A DNA stretch of 6,954 nucleotides from assembly GCA_900539765.1 (NCBI GenBank), contig UQDF01000078.1:1-6954 (forward strand). Direction: 5' to 3'. The notes under the pieces are model-generated. The model did not search any database and was not told where the DNA came from. It saw only the letters and a program-made list of their open reading frames with translations. Position numbers and translations under genes: made by a program. The DNA is from an uncultured Porphyromonas sp. Its GTDB lineage: Bacteria > Bacteroidota > Bacteroidia > Bacteroidales > Porphyromonadaceae. Below are positions 1 to 5,138 of this stretch, piece by piece; within the stretch, counting starts at the first letter, position 1; each line of letters opens with the position of its first letter.

Positions 1-174
1 AGACTACGCTCAGGTGAGGACAGGCGGACACATAGGTCCGCCCCTACGGTGGGAGCCCCCACCCCGCTGAGCGGTTCACCCGAAGAGAAGTCGACCGAGC
101 TCCCGAAACGAGAAAAAACTTCGCATTTCGCTTGCATTTGAACTTTAGAAAGCATATCGCTACACGTCAGGATT
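1..174. other. Non-coding flank with small hairpins
   Basis: I see no gene here. Two compact inverted repeats stand out: GGCGGAC/GTCCGCC (23-29 with 36-42, six-base loop) and GGTGGG/CCCACC (48-53 with 58-63), followed by CCGC/GCGG near 64-73. They resemble the GC-rich hairpins in the last 300 bases of the window, so this may be an intergenic repeat rather than the tail of a gene. Frame 1 on the plus strand is open from the window edge to about 141, but nothing in its translation is recognisable. Confidence 0.5.
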
Positions 175-227
175 AAAAAAAAGAGAAGTCCACACGACAA
201 GTACTCAGCGTACTGCGTGTGGACTTC
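175..227 (-). terminator. Intrinsic terminator of the leftward B12-riboswitch transcript
   Basis: Read on the minus strand, GAAGTCCACACG (227-216) pairs perfectly with CGTGTGGACTTC (196-185). An inner AGTAC/GTACT stem caps the hairpin with a five-base loop. The stem is followed after a short TCTC stretch by eight consecutive U residues (182-175). On the plus strand the hairpin has no downstream T run, so the orientation is clear. It is the only strong intrinsic terminator downstream of the promoter at 1461-1491, and it defines the likely 3' end of that transcript. Confidence 0.85.
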
Positions 228-1237
228 AACTATTCGAAGGCTCTTTGGATCGCTATACCACACATCAGTTGTGGGATAGCTTCTGGAGGGGTTGTGTGCG
301 CTTTGCAGCGACATCCCTAGAGTCTGTTGATCTGGTCAACAAGGCTCTCCTAGAGCGGAACAGTGACCACGATGCTCATCTGGAGAGGGGCGTGGGCTAC
401 GTGAGACGCTCTTATTAGGGAATGTAGGGTGGTCATTGCTGGTCTTTTTTCAACACACACTTAACCTGTAACCAGTGGTACGCACCATACCTGTCTCTTA
501 GTAGCGGATTCTCTCGGCTTTACGGAGCGAGGTCGTGACCTCACTCTGAGACTGTTGACTTTTGCAACAGTCTCCACCCTAGGACTCGCATCATGATTTG
601 CTCGGGGTGGCAAGAGGATCTATTGGTCTATCACCTAGCCTTGGGTAGACTGACTAGAACCTACAGCTGCTCCTCAAGTGATAAGTATGTACAGTGGTCG
701 CTCCGCTAGGAGTCTGCGGTGACACAGACTGATCTAGTACGCACGCACTAGCGTAGTGCATATAGGGACAACGGCATAGACGAGAGCCTGCTCTGATGCT
801 TCTCTTGGTTGTGACGATCAGACACCTGATAGATCTCGTGTGGTATGGGTACTATGGTAGTACGCACACCTTTATGGCACTCATAGAGATCGTAGCAGCA
901 AGACATTGCTCAATCACTTTATCGAAAACGTTCCCCTATTTAAAGTAAATGTCCTTCTGATCTAGTCTCGTATGAGCATCCAAAGAGTCTCCTAGGTGCA
1001 TCGCTGTGATCAAAGCTTTTTGACTCGGAAGGTTGTGTCACAGCTACTGCTCGTAGAGAAAGCCCGTAGGCACTCAAGATGTCCCATTTATTACTCACCG
1101 TGGTGTGATGCCTAGATGCATCGCTCACATTGTAACATACATCTCCCGTCGCACTCGACTAGGAGTAGCGAGGAGCATACAGCTGGGGGAATAGAAGTCT
1201 CAGACTAGGATCTAAGAAGTGACGATTATTTCCTTAT

Positions 1238-1252
1238 GCTATACCTCGTAGC
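1238..1252 (-). promoter_or_regulatory. Riboswitch regulatory hairpin (P13/L13) for the kissing loop
   Basis: Directly after the aptamer, the minus strand folds GCTA/TAGC (1252-1249 with 1241-1238). The loop contains CGAGG (1248-1244), exactly complementary to CCUCG (1350-1346) in the L5 region of the aptamer. An L5-L13 kissing interaction is the known regulatory contact of cobalamin riboswitches. It normally hides a ribosome binding site, but no start codon is close: the first ATG downstream is at 1178 and opens only 17 codons. Confidence 0.75.
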
Positions 1253-1257
1253 GCTTC

Positions 1258-1456
1258 AAGCCTTGCAGGTCTTCTGACTTACCTCATACAGACATCCCTT
1301 CCCACACCAATTAAACATGATGCAGTGGTTATGATGCCTGCTTTGCGAGGATTACAGCAGCGGGACTGTTCAGGAGTTTCACCTGATTCCCTTTTAAGCC
1401 TTGAGGACTCCGAGTCCCTTACTCGAGGGATGAAAGAGTACTCTCAGCACAAAGCC
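1258..1456 (-). promoter_or_regulatory. Cobalamin (B12) riboswitch aptamer
   Basis: The minus strand carries the hallmarks of the cobalamin family in the right order: AAAGGGAA, GGTGAAACTCC, GAACAGTCCCGC and TGCTGTAAT (within 1396-1351), then CCACTG (1328-1323), GTGTGGGAAGGG (1307-1296) and the B12 box AAGTCAGAAGACCTGC (1280-1265). P1 closes with GGCUUUGU near the 5' end against GCAAGGCU (1266-1259). The roughly 200-nt size and the layout with its peripheral stems fit the class I (adenosylcobalamin-type) architecture. Such riboswitches usually sit in front of B12 transport, cobamide synthesis or B12-isozyme genes; here nothing of that kind follows before the terminator. Confidence 0.94.
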
Positions 1457-1460
1457 ACCA

Positions 1461-1491
1461 CAAAGGTACGATAACTTTCGAATATATCAAA
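1461..1491 (-). promoter_or_regulatory. Bacteroidetes-type promoter for the riboswitch RNA
   Basis: On the minus strand, TTTG (1491-1488) is followed after exactly 19 bases by TACCTTTG (1468-1461). This matches the Bacteroidetes primary-sigma consensus TTTG / TAnnTTTG at its usual spacing. Transcription would start near 1455, just before the P1 strand of the aptamer. Confidence 0.8.
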
Positions 1492-1592
1492 GCGTCGACC
1501 GCCTTTTTTATCGAAAAAATGAAAGCCTACCCTCGAGAAGACCAAGATACCCCAGGAGGAGGACTACACAATGTGGGTGCAGCTGGAATACT
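1492..1592. other. Spacer between the riboswitch promoter and the CACGTG array
   Basis: I see no gene here. The open frames running from here through the array on both strands exist only because the array lacks stops. Their translations are low-complexity and repetitive, and a 22-bp repeat period cannot keep a codon frame. Confidence 0.5.
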
Positions 1593-1766
1593 CACGTGGC
1601 GATTTTATATTCTCCACGTGAGCAATGAAAATTCTCCACGTAGGGGAGAAATGATTCCTCCGAAGTTTCATTTGATTCCTCCGAAGAATTTTTTCGTCCC
1701 CACGTGGAAAATGAAAAATAGCCACGTGGAGATTTGAGATTTTCCACGTGGCGATCGGATTAGAGA
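1593..1766. repeat. Degenerate 21-22 bp tandem array anchored on CACGTG
   Basis: CACGTG occurs at 1593, 1615, 1701, 1723 and 1745, with one variant, CACGTA, at 1637. Neighbouring copies are exactly 22 bp apart. The 64-bp gap between the third and fourth anchors holds one remaining 22-bp step and two 21-bp units that begin TCCGAAG (1659 and 1680), so about eight units run without a break. Each unit is the anchor followed by an A/T-rich body that often ends ATTCTC or ATTCC. The anchor is a self-complementary hexamer repeated about every two helical turns on the same DNA face. The array could be a protein-binding array or a decayed simple repeat. There is no spacer structure of the CRISPR kind. 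Confidence 0.75.
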
Positions 1767-1838
1767 CGAGTAACCCGCTGTAGGGACGCACCGACGGTCT
1801 GCGTTCGAGCCGTGCGCCCGTACAGCGGGGTTACTCGT
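1766..1838. repeat. Long imperfect inverted repeat
   Basis: ACGAGTAACCCGCTGTA (1766-1782) is the reverse complement of 1821-1838 except for one extra G in the right arm. The pairing continues inward with GGG/CCC (1783-1785 with 1817-1819) and CGCAC/GTGCG (1787-1791 with 1812-1816). As RNA it would be a hairpin of about 73 nt with more than 24 pairs. There is no U tract, so it is not a standard terminator. It shares the 11-mer CTGTAGGGACG with the repeats at the far right end (reverse complement at 6860-6870), so a dispersed intergenic repeat is likely. Confidence 0.75.
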
Positions 1839-1870
1839 ATGGCTTTGAGACTGAAAAGTTGGTGGCCTCA

Positions 1871-1945
1871 TTGGCTAGCACTCCATTTTTTAGTAGCTTT
1901 GTAACATCGAAGTAACGATGGAGTGACCCGTGTGGGCTACTTTTG
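1871..1945 (+). promoter_or_regulatory. Promoter and operator region of the fimbrillin-like operon
   Basis: Two Bacteroidetes -7 elements fit TAnnTTTG: TAGCTTTG (1894-1901), with a weak -33-like TTGG (1871-1874) 19 bases upstream, and TACTTTTG (1938-1945), with no recognisable -33 box. An 8-bp inverted repeat, CACTCCAT (1879-1886) and ATGGAGTG (1918-1925), brackets the first -7 element and could be an operator. Starts near 1907 or 1952 would give 5' leaders of about 125 or 80 nt. Which promoter is used cannot be told from sequence. Confidence 0.45.
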
Positions 1946-2004
1946 CAATGTGTCTTGGTTGGCTCACAGCGACCTCCGCTAGTTGCTACGACATCATATA
2001 TCTC

Positions 2005-2030
2005 AGTTAATCTGATATCCTAGTTAATCT
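2005..2030 (+). repeat. AGTTAATCT direct repeat abutting the start codon
   Basis: AGTTAATCT occurs at 2005-2013 and again at 2022-2030, 17 bp apart, and the second copy touches the ATG at 2031. There is no Shine-Dalgarno sequence, as is usual in Bacteroidetes, where A/T-rich leaders serve. An in-frame TAA at 2025-2027 excludes any start further upstream. Confidence 0.6.
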
Positions 2031-3605
2031 ATGACAAATAAGACTTATCGTCTACTCTTCACACTGCTAGCACTCTCTTGGGGTCTACTCGTGATAGCTG
2101 CTTGTCAGCCAAACAGTAGGCAAGAAGGTGCTGAGCAGCCTCAGAGCGCGACCAACCAAACATTTCTAGCATCACAGCAGGACTATGACTTACGTGTCGC
2201 TGGCACCGCTTGGGAGGCGGGTGACCAGATAGGTATCTACGTGCGTCGCACGGCGCAGAGTACCACGTGGCCGGCTGATCAACTGCAGCATAGCAACCTA
2301 CGCTATAAGACCACTCGTGGCGGGGGCATAGCAACCTTCGATCCCGCTGATGAGCAGCAGAAGGTGCAGTGGGACTCATCGATGAAGTACGACATCCTCG
2401 CTTACTACCCCTACAATGCTCAGACGCAGGAGGGCAAGATCGCTTACAGTGTCGCTGATCAAGCTACGCTCAAGCCACTGCTTATCTCGGACAATCTCTC
2501 AGCCATTGCGCCCGATGATGCAAAGCAACTAATCTTCCGTCAGGCACTCACCTCGCTACGCTTTGAGATGCGCAGTGAGGATGGTGGCTCTCTAGAGGGC
2601 GTCCAGGTGCGCATCGTTGGTATGCCGACGACGGGTACGCTAGACCTCTTGAGTCGTCAGTGGCAGGTCGATGTTAGCTCTACGGCCGAGATCTCAGTGC
2701 CAGTCACCGTCTCGGGCGCTACCGCTACGGCTACCGCACTGCTCCTACCTATCGAGACGACCACGAGCGAGATGAAGGTACTCTTCACGCTACCCAACGG
2801 ACGTACTTACACTTGGCCACTACGTGAGGGGCAGAGCCTTGTCATGGGGCAGCAACGCACCCACACCATCACGCTCAAGGATACTGGCACGGGCAAGGTC
2901 GTAGAGGTCGGCCAATACTTCGAGCTACCCGCCAAGAAGGCGCTCCCCAACACGATGGAGGTGCAGCATATGCTCCCGAGCAATTCCTCGGCACGCAACT
3001 ACTTCCTACTATATGATACGAAGATGCACCTAGCTCACTATGTGGCTTATCCACTCTACAATGACTTAATGAAGTCTGGAAATAGAACGGACGATTGGCA
3101 ATACGACCCTAGCATACAGAAAAGCTTTCAGCCTAACTTATTAGGGGGCTCTTATGTCGGAAAATACTCTCGAGGACATCAGCTACCGAGTGCTGATAGG
3201 AGTGCTAGTAGAGAGCTTAATCGCACTACGTTCTACTTCTCCAATATGGTTCCTCAAAATCAAACCCATAATGGTGGTGTGTGGAATGCTCTAGAGGAAC
3301 AAGTACGCAAACTCTCCAAAACTGTCGACACGCTCTATGTAGTGACGGGCGTAGGCTTTGATGATACAAACTATCAGTACACACAGGATCGAAGTGGGGT
3401 CGACTGTCCGATTCCTGACTACTTCTACAAGGTGGTTGTATGGCGCGATAGACAGGAGCGCTGGCACTCCAAGGCGTGGTGCATACCGCACAAGCCACTC
3501 ACAGGGAGTCCAGCCCCTTACCAGACTACGCTCAGTGAGATGGAGGCGAAGACAGGCTTTGACTTCTTCCCTGCGCTCAACGATGTCAACGTACTTGATA
3601 ACTAA
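2031..3605 (+). CDS. Fimbrillin-like lipoprotein fused to a DNA/RNA non-specific endonuclease
   Basis: The 524-residue protein begins with a lipoprotein signal peptide (lipobox IAAC, lipidated Cys25). Residues about 50-285 are an Mfa-like fimbrillin domain (RVAGTAWEAGDQIGIYV near 55-71, AYYPY near 124-128, NGRTYTWPL near 256-264). Residues about 305-521 are a beta-beta-alpha-metal nuclease of the Serratia/NucA family: the RGH motif (381-383, His383 as general base), SNMVPQ (404-409) and NGGVWNALE, in which Asn414 and Glu422 keep the spacing of Serratia nuclease Asn119 and Glu127. The Asp usual before RGH is Ser380 here. The domain ends with the family's TGFDFFPAL pattern. It should cut DNA and RNA with a divalent metal, outside the cytoplasm. 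It is the first of three genes, 20 bp before the next. GC falls to about 42-47% over 3061-3300 against 55-58% upstream, which suggests that the nuclease module was acquired. No immunity gene for a nuclease is visible beside it. Confidence 0.95.
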   Translation: MTNKTYRLLFTLLALSWGLLVIAACQPNSRQEGAEQPQSATNQTFLASQQDYDLRVAGTAWEAGDQIGIYVRRTAQSTTWPADQLQHSNLRYKTTRGGGIATFDPADEQQKVQWDSSMKYDILAYYPYNAQTQEGKIAYSVADQATLKPLLISDNLSAIAPDDAKQLIFRQALTSLRFEMRSEDGGSLEGVQVRIVGMPTTGTLDLLSRQWQVDVSSTAEISVPVTVSGATATATALLLPIETTTSEMKVLFTLPNGRTYTWPLREGQSLVMGQQRTHTITLKDTGTGKVVEVGQYFELPAKKALPNTMEVQHMLPSNSSARNYFLLYDTKMHLAHYVAYPLYNDLMKSGNRTDDWQYDPSIQKSFQPNLLGGSYVGKYSRGHQLPSADRSASRELNRTTFYFSNMVPQNQTHNGGVWNALEEQVRKLSKTVDTLYVVTGVGFDDTNYQYTQDRSGVDCPIPDYFYKVVVWRDRQERWHSKAWCIPHKPLTGSPAPYQTTLSEMEAKTGFDFFPALNDVNVLDN

Positions 3606-3625
3606 TCCGCAGCCGACCTACTATT

Positions 3626-5104
3626 ATGAATAAGTTACTAGCGACAATCTCTATACTACTCACGACGCTACTCCTAGCTACCTCTTGTACCAAGGAGCAG
3701 TCTCGCTGTACCACTTGTCCCGATGCAGACGGAGCGCAAGCTAAGGACTACATAGTCTTCAAGAGCAACATACGTCTCAGCGACAAGGAGGTGCGCGCCA
3801 CGGACGGACGCTTTGACGTGAGCGACCAGATCGGTGTCTATGCGCGTGGTGCGGAGGAGCGCAACAACCTGCACTACCACGCCATCCCTGGGGGGCAGAT
3901 AGCGATCTTTCACCCTACGACAACTGCTGACCGTATCTACCCCAGCACCGCCAAGGAACTAGACTTCTACGCTTACGCTCCCTACCGCACAGCTGTTCAG
4001 AAGGGGATCATACACCTAGATCTGATCAAGGAGCCGATAGACCTCCTCTGGGCTCATCACCGGGAAGTGGCACCTCGTGTAGATAAGAAGGAGTACACGC
4101 TCCTCTTCGGACATGTTCTCTCACGCATCGTCTTCACTGTCCAGGGACTCCCTGCTGGTGTGACACTAAGGTCGATGGAGCTACAAGGGATGGTCGTAGA
4201 GGGGGACTTTGACCTCCTCACGGGCGAGCTACGCACTCCGTATAGTTCGAAGGAGACGCTACCGCTCACCGTTGGTGCAGACCAGCGCTCAGCCTCCTCG
4301 CTCATCCTTCCTAAGGAGATTGTGGACGCACAGCTACAGCTCACGCTCAGCAATGGACGCACCTACACCAAGGCGATCAATCAGCTAGACATCGTCAGCA
4401 ACAAGATCTATTATTATAATATCACCCTCGGCGAGCAACAGGGGGATATATCTATAGACCTAGTTAATGGGCAGATCGTGGATTGGGAGGACGATGGCAC
4501 CGTTTCCAACATCGTTGCCACGCCGACCGAAACGCCGACGCCTGATCCAGAGCCCGATCCAGAGCCCGAGCCTGCTGGTGAGAATATCTATAATGTCGAC
4601 CTCACACAGACGGCACGCACACTACCGCTCAACGATGACTTCGCCAAGGGGGGTAACGACTATGATCCTTTTGCACTCCCAGGCTGGCTCAACAAAGCAC
4701 TCGTCGGCGCGCGTGACTTCCAGAAGCGCTCTTACGGCGATGTACACTATGCTCAGGCCAATGCCCATAAGTCTGCCGATCCAATAAACAAATGTGTCCT
4801 CATCACGCCACGTCTGCAGATGACCGCTGGCTCTAGCTATACGGTAGAGCTAACTTACAGCTCAGGGCACACCAACGGTGCTACCCTCACTGTCCAGCAG
4901 CTAGACAAGGATGGAGCACTCGTTAAGACCCTAGAGGTCATCAATGACACCTCAGCCCCTGATGGCTATGGCAATCAGCACTACAAGAAGAGCTACGCTA
5001 TCGCAGGCTCTGCTGAGGCTGGCTATATAGCTCTCCTCTACGAGGCTTCGCAGGAACCTCTCCACTCCACGACTTATCAAGTCGAAGCTTTAACTGTTAA
5101 ATAG
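3626..5104 (+). CDS. Fimbrillin-like lipoprotein with C-terminal choice-of-anchor-J-like domain
   Basis: The 492-residue protein has a lipoprotein signal peptide (LATSC, Cys21). An Mfa-like fimbrillin domain spans about 45-290, with GRFDVSDQIGVYARG (61-75), FYAYAPY (114-120) and SNGRTYTKAI (242-251). It closes with IDLVNGQIVDWED, a block also present in the third protein. A Pro/Glu/Asp linker (299-318) leads to a domain at about 323-492. The features LNDDFA, a short gap, DPFALPGW, and later KCVLITPRLQMTAG followed by beta-strand patterns resemble the choice-of-anchor J / cleaved-adhesin type of jelly-roll, usually an adhesive or glycan-binding fold. That domain call rests on pattern only. Two Cys (28 and 31) lie close to the lipidated end. 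The protein is probably exported, lipid-anchored and surface-displayed. The start follows the upstream stop by 20 bp, so the genes are co-transcribed. Confidence 0.93.
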   Translation: MNKLLATISILLTTLLLATSCTKEQSRCTTCPDADGAQAKDYIVFKSNIRLSDKEVRATDGRFDVSDQIGVYARGAEERNNLHYHAIPGGQIAIFHPTTTADRIYPSTAKELDFYAYAPYRTAVQKGIIHLDLIKEPIDLLWAHHREVAPRVDKKEYTLLFGHVLSRIVFTVQGLPAGVTLRSMELQGMVVEGDFDLLTGELRTPYSSKETLPLTVGADQRSASSLILPKEIVDAQLQLTLSNGRTYTKAINQLDIVSNKIYYYNITLGEQQGDISIDLVNGQIVDWEDDGTVSNIVATPTETPTPDPEPDPEPEPAGENIYNVDLTQTARTLPLNDDFAKGGNDYDPFALPGWLNKALVGARDFQKRSYGDVHYAQANAHKSADPINKCVLITPRLQMTAGSSYTVELTYSSGHTNGATLTVQQLDKDGALVKTLEVINDTSAPDGYGNQHYKKSYAIAGSAEAGYIALLYEASQEPLHSTTYQVEALTVK

Positions 5105-5138
5105 CAAACAATCAATAATCACTTAAATACAACAAGAC

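Larger units (their letters stand above)
175..1455 (-). ncRNA. Candidate large structured non-coding RNA led by a cobalamin riboswitch
   Basis: A promoter at 1461-1491, a B12 aptamer and a terminator at 227-175 bound a minus-strand transcript of about 1,280 nt. The part after the aptamer has no long reading frame but many consecutive hairpins. Clear ones on the minus RNA are 1175-1143 (12 bp with two bulges), 1075-1058 with a C(UACG)G tetraloop, 955-900 (8 bp enclosing 6 bp), 891-832 enclosing 870-842, 830-817, 812-768, 762-742, 730-711, 574-548 (10 bp), 546-525, 440-359 (11 of 12 pairs), 342-324, 310-299 with a GCAA tetraloop, and 280-252. Several helices are complete only with G-U pairs on this strand, which favours minus-strand RNA. 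The function is unknown and I do not recognise the class. A decayed gene behind the riboswitch is the main alternative. All pairing was done by eye. Confidence 0.5.

Noticed and set aside
1..13. 13-mer identical to 3523-3535 within the nuclease gene, suggesting a gene fragment at the left edge
   Set aside because: The similarity stops after 13 bases, and the sequence is a common codon combination in this genome. No continuing homology is visible.
359..450. Plus-strand terminator (12-position stem followed by TCTTTTTT)
   Set aside because: The stem encloses about 58 bases, no plus-strand promoter or gene lies upstream, and the helix fits equally well as part of the minus-strand RNA.
940..1128. 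62-codon minus-strand frame from a GTG start
   Set aside because: No ribosome signal, no recognisable product, and it overlaps several stable hairpins of the putative RNA, including the UACG-loop hairpin. It could encode a small peptide but is not supported as a gene.
175..1257. RNase P RNA, tmRNA, 6S RNA, or group I or II intron
   Set aside because: None of the diagnostic motifs, such as the RNase P GAAAGTCCGGGC core, a tRNA-like tmRNA end or a group II domain V, could be found on either strand.
1593..1766. CRISPR-like array
   Set aside because: Units are contiguous, 21-22 bp long and degenerate, without distinct spacers of regular length and without cas genes.
1519..1871. Overlapping 67-75 codon frames on both strands across the CACGTG array
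   Set aside because: They arise from a stop-poor 22-bp repeat. The translations are low-complexity and similar in several frames, and the period breaks the codon frame.
1879..1925. Invertible (phase-variable) promoter
   Set aside because: The arms are only 8 bp, enclose 31 bp, and no invertase gene is present. An operator is the simpler reading.
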